Source of the DNA: Geojedonia sp051814705
GTDB lineage: Bacteria > Bacteroidota > Bacteroidia > Flavobacteriales > Flavobacteriaceae
Direction: 5' to 3'
Length of the DNA stretch: 64,000 bases
Assembly: GCA_051814705.1 (NCBI GenBank)
Contig: JBPWQW010000001.1
Span: forward strand, 620,001 to 684,000
The notes under the pieces are model-generated. The model was not told the DNA's origin and ran no database searches. It worked only from the letters and a program-made list of their open reading frames with translations. How positions within the stretch are numbered: position 1 is the stretch's first letter; each line of letters starts with the position of its first letter. The position numbers and the translations under genes are program-made. Positions 26,649 to 34,483 of the stretch are shown in pieces.

Positions 26649-28046
26649 ATGGAAACAACAAACATCTGTTGCATAGGAGCCGGTTACGTGGGAGGGCCTA
26701 CAATGGCCATAATTGCCCAGAAATGTCCACATATCAAAGTCACGGTTGTGGATATCAATGCATCAAGAATTGCAGCATGGAACAATCATGATTTAAGCAA
26801 ACTTCCTGTATTTGAACCGGGTTTAGATACTATTGTGAAAGAAACTAGAGGCAGGAATCTTTTTTTTTCAACAAACATTGAACAAGCAATAGACCTTGCC
26901 GATATAATTTTTATTTCGGTAAATACCCCTACTAAAACCTATGGCAAAGGTAAAGGCATGGCGGCCGATTTAAAGTATATAGAACTATGTGCCAGACAGA
27001 TCGCCAAAGTGTCTAAACAAAACAAAATTGTTGTTGAGAAATCGACGCTACCGGTAAGAACAGCGTCTGCCATAAAAAGTATTTTAGATGAGACCGGGAA
27101 TGGCGTTAAGTTTCAAATATTATCCAATCCAGAGTTTTTAGCAGAAGGGACAGCAGTTAAAGATTTGCTTAAACCTGATCGGGTATTAATTGGTGGCGGC
27201 ACGGATGCAGAAGGTCAAAAAGCCATACAGGCTTTGGTCGATATATATGCAAACTGGGTGCCTAAAGAGCGTATACTAACTACCAATGTCTGGTCTTCAG
27301 AGTTGTCTAAGCTTACCGCTAATGCCTTTTTAGCACAACGAGTGTCGTCTATTAACGCTATGTCTGAACTTTGTGAAAAATCTGGTGCGGACATTAATGA
27401 AGTTGCTAAAGCCATTGGTATGGACGCTAGAATAGGCAGCAAGTTTTTAAAAGCTTCTGTTGGCTTTGGTGGGTCTTGTTTTCAAAAGGACATTTTAAAT
27501 TTAGTTTATATCGCCAAAACCTATGGTTTAAATGAAGTGGCCCACTATTGGGAGCAAGTCATTTTAATGAACGAGCACCAAAAGCAGCGTTTTTCAGACA
27601 ATATTGTGAGGACTTTATATAATACCGTTTCAGGAAAAAAAATTACTTTTTTAGGCTGGGCCTTTAAGAAAGACACCAATGACACCAGGGAATCGGCAGC
27701 TATTAAAGTGGCCGATAATTTATTAAATGAACAGGCTAACATTTCTGTTTATGATCCCAAAGTCATTGAAGAACGCATCTATGCCGATTTAGACTATTTA
27801 AATACTCGTACTTCTGAAGAAAACAGAACCTTATTAAAGGTTCAAAATGATCCGTACGGGGCTTGTAAAGCATCACATGCCATTGCTATTTTAACAGAAT
27901 GGGATGAGTTTAAAACCTACGACTGGGAGCGAATTTACAAGGACATGCTTAAACCCGCCTTTATTTTTGATGGCAGAGGAATTTTAGACATTAAAGCACT
28001 AGAGAGGATAGGTTTTGTGTGTTATAAAATAGGAAGCGCGCCCTAA
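26649..28046 (+). CDS. ugd: UDP-glucose 6-dehydrogenase
   Basis: 465 residues, about the length of animal-type UGDH and longer than many bacterial forms. NAD motif GAGYVGGPTMAIIAQ at about residues 9-23, catalytic Cys in GFGGSCFQKD near residue 277, and WAFKKDTNDTRES in the C-terminal domain. It oxidises UDP-glucose to UDP-glucuronate. The next step, UDP-glucuronate decarboxylase, is encoded at 29900, but the palindromic array and a broken gene sit between them. Confidence 0.95.
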   Translation: METTNICCIGAGYVGGPTMAIIAQKCPHIKVTVVDINASRIAAWNNHDLSKLPVFEPGLDTIVKETRGRNLFFSTNIEQAIDLADIIFISVNTPTKTYGKGKGMAADLKYIELCARQIAKVSKQNKIVVEKSTLPVRTASAIKSILDETGNGVKFQILSNPEFLAEGTAVKDLLKPDRVLIGGGTDAEGQKAIQALVDIYANWVPKERILTTNVWSSELSKLTANAFLAQRVSSINAMSELCEKSGADINEVAKAIGMDARIGSKFLKASVGFGGSCFQKDILNLVYIAKTYGLNEVAHYWEQVILMNEHQKQRFSDNIVRTLYNTVSGKKITFLGWAFKKDTNDTRESAAIKVADNLLNEQANISVYDPKVIEERIYADLDYLNTRTSEENRTLLKVQNDPYGACKASHAIAILTEWDEFKTYDWERIYKDMLKPAFIFDGRGILDIKALERIGFVCYKIGSAP

Positions 28047-28165
28047 TGTCATTCAGAGCGAGTAGAACGAAGCGAAGAATCTCTGGCTACAACAGTATTT
28101 TTCATTTAAACATCTTGCAATTATTTTTGTAGATTCATCAGTCGCTGCGCTCCTTCTGAATGACA
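28047..28165. repeat. Short palindromic unit 1
   Basis: 119 bp: left arm 28047-28082, AT-rich centre, right arm 28131-28165. No coding capacity. It differs from unit 3 at several positions in the arms and centre. Confidence 0.85.
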
Positions 28166-28166
28166 A

Positions 28167-28574
28167 TGTCATGCAGAACGTAACATAGTGAAGTGAAGCA
28201 TCTTTTTCAGTATTAATTCACTCAATTCATGATATGAAAACCATTGGAACACACAATTATTATGTCTATATTTTAACTAATAAAGCCAAGACAGTCCTTT
28301 ATACAGGTGTTACCAATGATCTTAAGAGGAGGTTATCTTTTCATAAAAACCCTGTTCCTTTTTCTAAGGCTTTTACTGCCAAATATAAATGTTATTATTT
28401 GCTATATTATGAGCATTTTTTTGAAATAGATGACGCTATAAAAAGAGAAAAGCAAATTAAGGGTTGGAGTCGGGCTAAAAAAGATGCCTTAATTACCAAT
28501 TTTAATTTGTCTTGGAGTTTTTTAAATGAGGAAGTATAGAGATTCTTCAGTCGCTGCGCTCCTTCTGAATGACA
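28167..28574 (+). mobile_element. GIY-YIG cassette, copy 1 (long palindromic unit 2)
   Basis: 408 bp bounded by a variant left arm (28167-28203, opening TGTCATGCAGAACG) and a standard right arm (28540-28574). The only gene inside is the GIY-YIG ORF, whose stop codon ends one base before the right arm. The layout, terminal inverted repeats around one nuclease gene with empty relatives next to it, is that of an autonomous element with MITE-like derivatives. Mobility is inferred. Confidence 0.65.
28234..28539 (+). CDS. GIY-YIG nuclease family protein, copy 1
   Basis: 101 residues, a single GIY-YIG domain of the small YhbQ/UPF0213-like kind. The two strands of the name motif are YVYILTNK (about residues 10-17) and LYTGVTNDLKRRLSFH (about 22-37) with the catalytic-region Arg, and the Glu/Lys helix is IKREKQIKGWSRAKKDALI (about 69-87). 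It should be a metal-dependent DNA endonuclease. There is no DNA-binding domain fused. It sits inside an inverted-repeat unit and its stop codon abuts the right arm. It differs from copy 2 by two substitutions: T28311C (silent) and G28435C (Ala68Pro in copy 2). Confidence 0.9.
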   Translation: MKTIGTHNYYVYILTNKAKTVLYTGVTNDLKRRLSFHKNPVPFSKAFTAKYKCYYLLYYEHFFEIDDAIKREKQIKGWSRAKKDALITNFNLSWSFLNEEV

Positions 28575-28575
28575 C

Positions 28576-28694
28576 TGTCATTCAAAGCGAGTAGAACGAA
28601 GCGAAGAATCTTTGACTATAACGGTATTTTTCATTTAAACATTTAGCAATTATTTTTGTAGATTCACCAGTCGCTGCGCTCCTTCTGAATGACA
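28576..28694. repeat. Short palindromic unit 3
   Basis: 119 bp: left arm 28576-28611, right arm 28660-28694. Same layout as unit 1; with the following long unit it repeats the unit 1 + unit 2 pair at a period of 529 bp. Confidence 0.85.
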
Positions 28695-28695
28695 A

Positions 28696-29103
28696 TGTCA
28701 TGCAGAACGTAACATAGTGAAGTGAAGCATCTTTTTCAGTATTAATTCACTCAATTCATGATATGAAAACCATTGGAACACACAATTATTATGTCTATAT
28801 TTTAACTAATAAAGCCAAGACAGTCCTTTATACAGGTGTCACCAATGATCTTAAGAGGAGGTTATCTTTTCATAAAAACCCTGTTCCTTTTTCTAAGGCT
28901 TTTACTGCCAAATATAAATGTTATTATTTGCTATATTATGAGCATTTTTTTGAAATAGATGACCCTATAAAAAGAGAAAAGCAAATTAAGGGTTGGAGTC
29001 GGGCTAAAAAAGATGCCTTAATTACCAATTTTAATTTGTCTTGGAGTTTTTTAAATGAGGAAGTATAGAGATTCTTCAGTCGCTGCGCTCCTTCTGAATG
29101 ACA
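28696..29103 (+). mobile_element. GIY-YIG cassette, copy 2 (long palindromic unit 4)
   Basis: 408 bp, left arm 28696-28732, right arm 29069-29103. Nearly identical to copy 1, including the variant left arm, so the duplication is recent. The short unit before it (unit 3) differs from unit 1 more than the two cassettes differ from each other. Confidence 0.65.
28763..29068 (+). CDS. GIY-YIG nuclease family protein, copy 2
   Basis: 101 residues, identical to copy 1 except Pro68 for Ala68 in the segment just before the IKREKQIKGW helix. All the motif residues (YVYIL, LYTGV, LKRR, REKQ) are kept, so it may be active, although a proline beside the catalytic helix could affect it. The conservation of both frames suggests the duplication is young or the protein is selected. 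It also ends directly at the right arm of its unit. Confidence 0.9.
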   Translation: MKTIGTHNYYVYILTNKAKTVLYTGVTNDLKRRLSFHKNPVPFSKAFTAKYKCYYLLYYEHFFEIDDPIKREKQIKGWSRAKKDALITNFNLSWSFLNEEV

Positions 29104-29104
29104 C

Positions 29105-29221
29105 TGTCATTCAGAGCGAGTAGAACGAAGCGAAGAATCTCTGGCTACAACGGAATCTTTCATTTAAATTTAGCAATTATTTTTGTAGATTCTTCAGTCG
29201 CTGCGCTCCTTCTGAATGACA
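29105..29221. repeat. Short palindromic unit 5
   Basis: 117 bp: left arm 29105-29140, right arm 29187-29221; two bases shorter than the other short units in the AT-rich centre. Confidence 0.85.
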
Positions 29222-29222
29222 C

Positions 29223-29341
29223 TGTCATTCGGAGCGAGTAGAACGAAGCGAAGAATCTCTGACTACAACGGTATTTTTCATTTAAACATTTAGTAATTAT
29301 TTTTGTAGATTCATCAGTCGCTGCGCTCCTTCTGAATGACA
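29223..29341. repeat. Short palindromic unit 6
   Basis: 119 bp: left arm 29223-29258, right arm 29307-29341. It is the last intact unit; a degenerate left arm starts near 29352, next to the broken DUF4143 gene. Confidence 0.85.
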
Positions 29342-29378
29342 ATCGTTTTTATGTCATTGAGGGCGAAATGAAATATAG

Positions 29379-29887
29379 CAAAACCATAGAGTCTTGGATG
29401 GTGTATTAGAAGCTAGTTTTATTCTATTTAGAGTGCAACCTCATCATCGTAATTTTAATAAACGGGTGGTTAAAATGCCCAAACTCTATTTTTATGATGT
29501 TGGTTTGCTAGCGCGTTATTGGGAATTCAAGAGGCTAGTCAATTGGAATTCCACCCTTTTAAAGGGAATTTGTTTGAAAACATGGTAGTTGTAGAGCTTT
29601 TAAAGCAACGACTTAATAAAGGAAAATCGAATAACTTATACTTTTGGAGAAATAGCAGAGGCAATGAAATAGACGTTGTGATCGATAATTTTGACGCGTT
29701 AATCCCTATTGAAATAAAATCTGGTAGAACCATCACAAATGATTATTTTAAGGGATTAAAATATTGGAATCATTTAACAGGATATATGGGAGGTAAAATA
29801 ATTTATAGCGGAGAAGATTATCAAAAAAGAAGTCATAATTTTGAAGTAATTCCTTTAGATTTGATGGATGAAAAAATTGAGAATTAA
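29379..29887 (+). pseudogene. Frameshifted C-terminal remnant of a DUF4143 (AAA-family) protein
   Basis: Two overlapping frames join into one DUF4143 domain: LEASFILFRVQPHHRNFNKR and MPKLYFYDVGLLAR in the first frame, then LLGIQEASQLEFHPFKGNLF and YFWRNSRGNEIDVVID in the second. The switch is near 29512-29520, a one-base indel. The N-terminal AAA ATPase domain that such proteins carry is missing; the homologous part starts only about 40 bp after the repeat array. The C-terminal part keeps the nuclease-fold-like NEIDVVI and PIEIKSGRT motifs. It is a decayed gene, probably cut when repeats entered or expanded. Confidence 0.85.
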
Positions 29888-29899
29888 ATACAGGATAAG

Positions 29900-30886
29900 T
29901 TGAAAAAAGTTCTTATAACTGGAGCGGCAGGATTTCTAGGCTCACATCTATGTGATCGATTCATAAACGAAGGCTATTCGGTTATCGGTATGGACAATTT
30001 GATTACGGGTGATAAAAAAAACATAAAACATCTTTTTGACCATTCCAACTTTAAATTTATCGAACATGATGTTACTGAATTTATAAATATTCAAGGACAA
30101 TTGGATTATATCCTTCATTTTGCATCACCGGCCAGCCCCATCGATTATTTAAAAATACCCATTCAAACCTTAAAAGTGGGTTCTTTGGGAACCCATAATT
30201 TATTGGGATTGGCTAAAGCTAAAAAAGCTAGAATCTTGATAGCCTCAACTTCAGAGGTTTATGGAGATCCGCTTGTGCACCCCCAAGACGAATCCTATTA
30301 TGGCAATGTAAATACCATAGGTCCAAGAGGGGTTTACGATGAGGCTAAACGCTTTCAAGAATCCATTACCATGGCATATCACAGGTTTCATGGGCTGGAT
30401 ACACGAATTGTTCGTATTTTTAACACCTATGGCCCGCGAATGCGATTAAACGATGGCCGTGTGATTCCTGCATTTATGGGTCAAGCTTTAAGAGGAGAAG
30501 ATATATCTGTATTTGGTGACGGGACCCAAACACGATCATTTTGCTATGTTGATGATCAAATAGAGGGAATTTATAGAGTATTGCTAAGTGATTATGCCTA
30601 TCCAATTAATATTGGAAATCCACATGAAATTTCAATACGGGAATTTGCAGAGGAAATTATTAAATTAACGGGTACGGATCAAAAAATAGTGTATAAAGCA
30701 TTACCTCAAGATGATCCTATGCAAAGACGTCCCGATATTTCATTGGCAAAAAAACTATTAGATTGGGAGCCCAAAGTAGAAAGGCCCGAAGGCATGAAAA
30801 AAACATATGATTATTTTAAAAGCCTGACCCAAGATGAATTGTATAAAAGCGAACACAAAGATTTTGCTCAGCATATAAAAAAGTAA
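29900..30886 (+). CDS. UDP-glucuronate decarboxylase (UDP-xylose synthase), SDR family
   Basis: 328 residues with a TTG start; the frame has a stop 13 bp upstream and no ATG that keeps the NAD motif. VLITGAAGFLGSHLCDRF is at residues 4-21, HFASPASPIDYL at about 73-84, STSEVYGDP at about 115-123, YDEAKR (Tyr-x3-Lys) at about 147-152 and RIFNTYGPRM at about 174-183, all UXS signatures. It converts UDP-glucuronate to UDP-xylose. It uses the product of ugd upstream. Confidence 0.9.
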   Translation: MKKVLITGAAGFLGSHLCDRFINEGYSVIGMDNLITGDKKNIKHLFDHSNFKFIEHDVTEFINIQGQLDYILHFASPASPIDYLKIPIQTLKVGSLGTHNLLGLAKAKKARILIASTSEVYGDPLVHPQDESYYGNVNTIGPRGVYDEAKRFQESITMAYHRFHGLDTRIVRIFNTYGPRMRLNDGRVIPAFMGQALRGEDISVFGDGTQTRSFCYVDDQIEGIYRVLLSDYAYPINIGNPHEISIREFAEEIIKLTGTDQKIVYKALPQDDPMQRRPDISLAKKLLDWEPKVERPEGMKKTYDYFKSLTQDELYKSEHKDFAQHIKK

Positions 30887-32239
30887 ATGGAATATAGACA
30901 AGGACGGTATTCTGGCTATATAAAGCCGATTTTTGGGTTAATAGATTTGGCTATTATTAACGTCACTGTTTTTCTATTTGAAATAAATTTTAACAGTACG
31001 TATCTATTTTCGGTTTATATCACCTTATTATGGCTTGTGATCTCTCTTAAAAATCAGTTTTATGAAGTCCAAAGGCACACCAAAATAATTCAGATAGCTA
31101 CCCTACTCATTCGGCAAATGATACTCTTTACTTTGGTATTGTATGCATTTATAGGCTTTTTTAAGCAGCCCAACATAAGCAGATTGGCTTTAGGTGGCTA
31201 TGTATTGACCCTATTTGCCCTAATATCGGGGTTTAAGTTTCTAACCTTTTATTTAATAAAAAGATACAGAACACATCTTGGAGGGAATATTAGAAATGTA
31301 ATTGTCATAGGAAAAAATGAAAAAGCAAGACAACTAATACAGACCTTTAATTCAAGATTGGACTTTGGATACCGGTTTAAATCACAATTTAATACCAGGG
31401 ATAAAAATTTTTCTTTAGAGAACTGTTTTAATTATATTATTGATAATTATATTGATGAAATTTATTTTTCAGTTGCTGAATTATCCAATAAGCAGATTAA
31501 CCAACTTATCGATTTTGCAGATAATAACTTACGTGAATTAAAATTTATACCAGATAATAAAGACATATTTTCAAAAAAATTGAAATATGAGTATTATGAT
31601 TATGTACCCATTTTATCGTTTAGGGAAATTCCGTTACAAGACTCCATCAATAAGGTTGTTAAGCGCGCTTTTGACATCCTAGTATCAAGTTTGGTGATCG
31701 TTTTTATTTTATCATGGTTAACGCCGTTGCTGGCCATTTTTATAAAATTAGAATCCAAGGGTCCAGTATTTTTTAAACAATCCAGAAATGGATTTAATTA
31801 TAAGGAATTTGACTGTTACAAGTTTAGATCCATGACTCCTAATCCAGATGCCCACCTGTATCAAGCCACACGAGGTGACCACCGTGTTACCAAAGTTGGG
31901 AAGTTTATAAGAAAGACGAGTATTGATGAGTTGCCGCAGTTTTTCAATGTGCTTTTTGGGGATATGTCTGTGGTTGGTCCACGCCCTCATATGGTAAGCC
32001 ATACCAATATGTATGCAAAAAAGGTCGATAAATTTATGGTTCGCCATTTTGTTAAGCCGGGTATCACGGGATTGGCACAAATTAGTGGTTTTAGAGGCGA
32101 AGTAGAGTGCGATAAAGATATTATAGGACGGGTGCGATATGATATTTTTTATATTGAAAACTGGTCCTTATTGTTGGATCTTAGGGTTATTCATAAAACT
32201 ATTATAAACGTCTTTAAGGGTGAGGAAAAAGCGTACTGA
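30887..32239 (+). CDS. Polyprenyl glycosylphosphotransferase (initiating sugar transferase)
   Basis: 450 residues. The N-terminal part has about four to five membrane segments (about residues 12-125), a Rossmann-like cytoplasmic region follows (about 135-240), and the C-terminal catalytic domain carries KRAFDILVSSLVIVFILSWL, GPVFFKQSRNG, KFRSM and DELPQFFNVLFGDMSVVGPR. This is the PglC/WbaP-type bacterial sugar transferase that loads a hexose-1-phosphate on undecaprenyl phosphate, the first step of repeat-unit assembly. Its last 26 bp overlap the 3' end of the convergent glycosyltransferase gene. Confidence 0.92.
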   Translation: MEYRQGRYSGYIKPIFGLIDLAIINVTVFLFEINFNSTYLFSVYITLLWLVISLKNQFYEVQRHTKIIQIATLLIRQMILFTLVLYAFIGFFKQPNISRLALGGYVLTLFALISGFKFLTFYLIKRYRTHLGGNIRNVIVIGKNEKARQLIQTFNSRLDFGYRFKSQFNTRDKNFSLENCFNYIIDNYIDEIYFSVAELSNKQINQLIDFADNNLRELKFIPDNKDIFSKKLKYEYYDYVPILSFREIPLQDSINKVVKRAFDILVSSLVIVFILSWLTPLLAIFIKLESKGPVFFKQSRNGFNYKEFDCYKFRSMTPNPDAHLYQATRGDHRVTKVGKFIRKTSIDELPQFFNVLFGDMSVVGPRPHMVSHTNMYAKKVDKFMVRHFVKPGITGLAQISGFRGEVECDKDIIGRVRYDIFYIENWSLLLDLRVIHKTIINVFKGEEKAY

Positions 32240-33389
32240 TTAAATCCTTTAATTGCAGTTCAAAATCGAATTTAAGTACTGCTGTATTTTTTATTTTTTG
32301 TTTTAATTCCAAATTAAAATCTGTTTTTTTAAGCTTAGAGAGGTTTTCATTTAAGTCCTTATAATCTCCTGCTTTCGCAATCCACCCCAGTTTGTTTTCG
32401 ATTATTATAGTCTCACCCTCTCCTCCTCCAAAATAGAGAATAGGCAAGCCTAATCGGGCGTATTCAAATATTTTGGAGGGAACTGAGCCGTATATTCTGT
32501 TTACTAAGGGGATGATGGCTAAATCGTATGTTATCAGTTCAGTGTGCAATAGTTGTCTGGAAACTTCGCCATGATAGGTAATTGGAAGGTCTAGATTATT
32601 TGCGATTAAATCTTCTATGCTTTTTCTTTCTGAACCTGACCCATAAATGTGAAATTCAAGGTTTGAATAGTCCAACTGCTGACAAAGTTTTAAAACACCT
32701 TGAGCCATTCCCAATAGTCCAGCATAAACCAATTTGATTTTGTGAGTTTCAAGAGGCGCTCTCTCTAACTTTGGTGCTTCAAAGTCAGGATAATTTCGGT
32801 ATAAAAAGCTTTTTTTATTAGGGAACAGGGATGTCACATGTGCCAAAATTTCTTCACTTTGCCCTAGGATTAAATCGGCCCTTTTATAATTATGGTATTC
32901 AATTCGCTCTAGAATGGTATAAGTCAAATTCTTTTTTAAGGCACCAAGCTCTAAGCCAGCAATTGGCCATAGGTCACTAACATTTAAGATAAGTTTACGT
33001 TTTTTGCGTCTTAAAAAAGACATAGCCGTACATGCAACCAATAAGGGAGGTGATTGTACAATTACAGTTTTGGGAATCTGATGCCAAATAAAAAACCAAA
33101 TCAAACTTATACTGTACGACAGCATAGCGAGCAAGCGTTTCATTTTATTTTTAGAATTGCTGGCATAGATCCATAATCTATGAACTGTTAGGTGGTTTTC
33201 AATTGAAGTCTGCTTAAACTTACCCTTATAGCCTTCAAATACGCTCCCTGTTGGGTAATTGGGCAAAGGGCTAACTACTGTAACCTTAAAACCGTGCTTT
33301 TGCAAACCTTCTGCCAATTGAAAAATTCGATTGGACGCGGCTCCTATTTCAGGCGGGAAGTAGTTAGTTATGATGAGGATGTCTTTCAC
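32214..33389 (-). CDS. Glycosyltransferase, WbuB-like GT4
   Basis: 391 residues. The N-terminus IITNYFPPEIGAASNRIFQL and VVSPLPNYPTG are characteristic of WbuB-like GT4 enzymes that transfer amino-deoxy sugars. In the donor domain, VNRIYGSVPSKIFEYARLG replaces the usual E-x7-E region, as in that subgroup. The substrate is not known. It is the last gene of a three-gene minus-strand unit, overlapping the epimerase gene by one base. Confidence 0.87.
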   Translation of the reverse strand: MKDILIITNYFPPEIGAASNRIFQLAEGLQKHGFKVTVVSPLPNYPTGSVFEGYKGKFKQTSIENHLTVHRLWIYASNSKNKMKRLLAMLSYSISLIWFFIWHQIPKTVIVQSPPLLVACTAMSFLRRKKRKLILNVSDLWPIAGLELGALKKNLTYTILERIEYHNYKRADLILGQSEEILAHVTSLFPNKKSFLYRNYPDFEAPKLERAPLETHKIKLVYAGLLGMAQGVLKLCQQLDYSNLEFHIYGSGSERKSIEDLIANNLDLPITYHGEVSRQLLHTELITYDLAIIPLVNRIYGSVPSKIFEYARLGLPILYFGGGEGETIIIENKLGWIAKAGDYKDLNENLSKLKKTDFNLELKQKIKNTAVLKFDFELQLKDLISTLFPHP

Positions 33390-34483
33390 TACAATTTGTA
33401 AAGTTCAATTAAATGGTCAATGATGCGTTTTGCAGCGTTTCCATCCCAAAGCTCCGGAATTTGTCCTTGTTTCCAACTTCCAGATAATAACAAGTTAAAA
33501 GTGTCAGCAATTTTAGTGGGATCATTCCCTACCAAAACATTAGTGCCGATTTCACAGGTTTCGGGACGCTCGGTGGTGTCACGTAAGGTCATACAAGGGA
33601 TATGCATGACCGTGGTTTCTTCAGTAATACCCCCCGAGTCTGTTAGAACGCCCTTGGCGTGTTTCACTAGATAATTAAACTCCAAATAACCTAGAGGATC
33701 CACATAATGAAGATTATTAAAATTCAAATTTAAGCGTTCTAACATTTTTTTGGTACGTGGATGTACTGGGAAAAGAATGGGATAGTCTTTACCCAAAGTT
33801 GCGATTTGAGTAAGGAGCTTTGTTAGTAGATCTTTTTCATCTACATTACTTGGGCGATGAAGGGTGATCACAACATATTTTTTTTCTTTTAAGTTTAGAG
33901 TATTCCAAAAAAGAGGTTTTTTAAGTCGACTCTCGTTTTTATAGAGGGTATCGATCATGACGTTTCCCACAAAGAAAATCTGATGTTTGGGCACACCTAA
34001 CTTCTCAAGATTTTTATTGGCATAGTCCGATGTTGTAAAAAAATAATCGGTTAAACTATCGGTTACAATACGGTTAATTTCTTCAGGCATTCGCATATCA
34101 CCCGAACGGATTCCAGCTTCTACATGAGCCACTTTCACACCCGCTTTTTTTGCCACTATAGCACATGCCATCGTTGAGGTGACATCGCCAACAACCATGA
34201 CCAAATCACAAGGATGTGCTTGCAATTCATTTTCAAAACCAATCATAATGGCTGCGGTTTGCTCTGCCTGTGATCCGCTTTTTACATCAAGATTCTTATT
34301 TGGATATGGAATTTGTAATTCCTTAAAAAAGGTGTCGCTTAAATTTTCATCATAATGTTGTCCCGTATGAACTAACCGAAAACACATGTCAATTCCCTCA
34401 ACTTGCTTCTGCTTAATCGCTTCGATTATTGGAGCGATTTTCATAAAATTGGGTCTTGCCCCAGCAACAATAGTTATGTTCAT
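33389..34483 (-). CDS. UDP-N-acetylglucosamine 2-epimerase (non-hydrolysing), second type
   Basis: 364 residues. VAGARPNFMKIAPII (about residues 5-19), VVGDVTSTMAC, HVEAGIRSGDMRMPEE and TDSGGITEETTVMHIPCMTL carry the family motifs. It differs clearly from the epimerase at 15113 (GARPNFMK against GTRPEAIK), so it is not a recent duplicate. It probably makes a 2-epimer of UDP-GlcNAc or a related amino sugar. Overlaps: 1 bp with the transferase downstream, 4 bp with the CapK-like gene upstream. Confidence 0.9.
   Translation of the reverse strand: MNITIVAGARPNFMKIAPIIEAIKQKQVEGIDMCFRLVHTGQHYDENLSDTFFKELQIPYPNKNLDVKSGSQAEQTAAIMIGFENELQAHPCDLVMVVGDVTSTMACAIVAKKAGVKVAHVEAGIRSGDMRMPEEINRIVTDSLTDYFFTTSDYANKNLEKLGVPKHQIFFVGNVMIDTLYKNESRLKKPLFWNTLNLKEKKYVVITLHRPSNVDEKDLLTKLLTQIATLGKDYPILFPVHPRTKKMLERLNLNFNNLHYVDPLGYLEFNYLVKHAKGVLTDSGGITEETTVMHIPCMTLRDTTERPETCEIGTNVLVGNDPTKIADTFNLLLSGSWKQGQIPELWDGNAAKRIIDHLIELYKL

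Larger units (their letters stand above)
28047..29341. repeat. Array of six inverted-repeat units, two with a GIY-YIG gene
   Basis: The array begins the base after the ugd stop codon. Units: 28047-28165, 28167-28574, 28576-28694, 28696-29103, 29105-29221 and 29223-29341. Each starts with an arm opening TGTCAT and ending GAAGAATCT or GAAGCATCT, and ends with a 35-base arm opening AGATTC and closing CTTCTGAATGACA; the arms are imperfect inverted repeats. Neighbouring units are separated by exactly one base (A or C), so every junction reads TGACA-N-TGTCA. The second and fourth units are 408 bp and carry a GIY-YIG gene; the others are 117-119 bp. A degenerate further arm starts near 29352. Read across a junction, the two arms also form a hairpin of about 35 bp. 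Confidence 0.9.

Noticed and set aside
28047..29341. CRISPR array
   Set aside because: Repeat units are palindromic, 117-408 bp, with related not unique interiors and one-base separation; no cas genes are present.
29160..29342. 60-residue frame on the minus strand within the palindromic array
   Set aside because: It is the translation of two repeat arms (FRRSAATDES and FRRSAATEES copies) and has no independent support as a gene.
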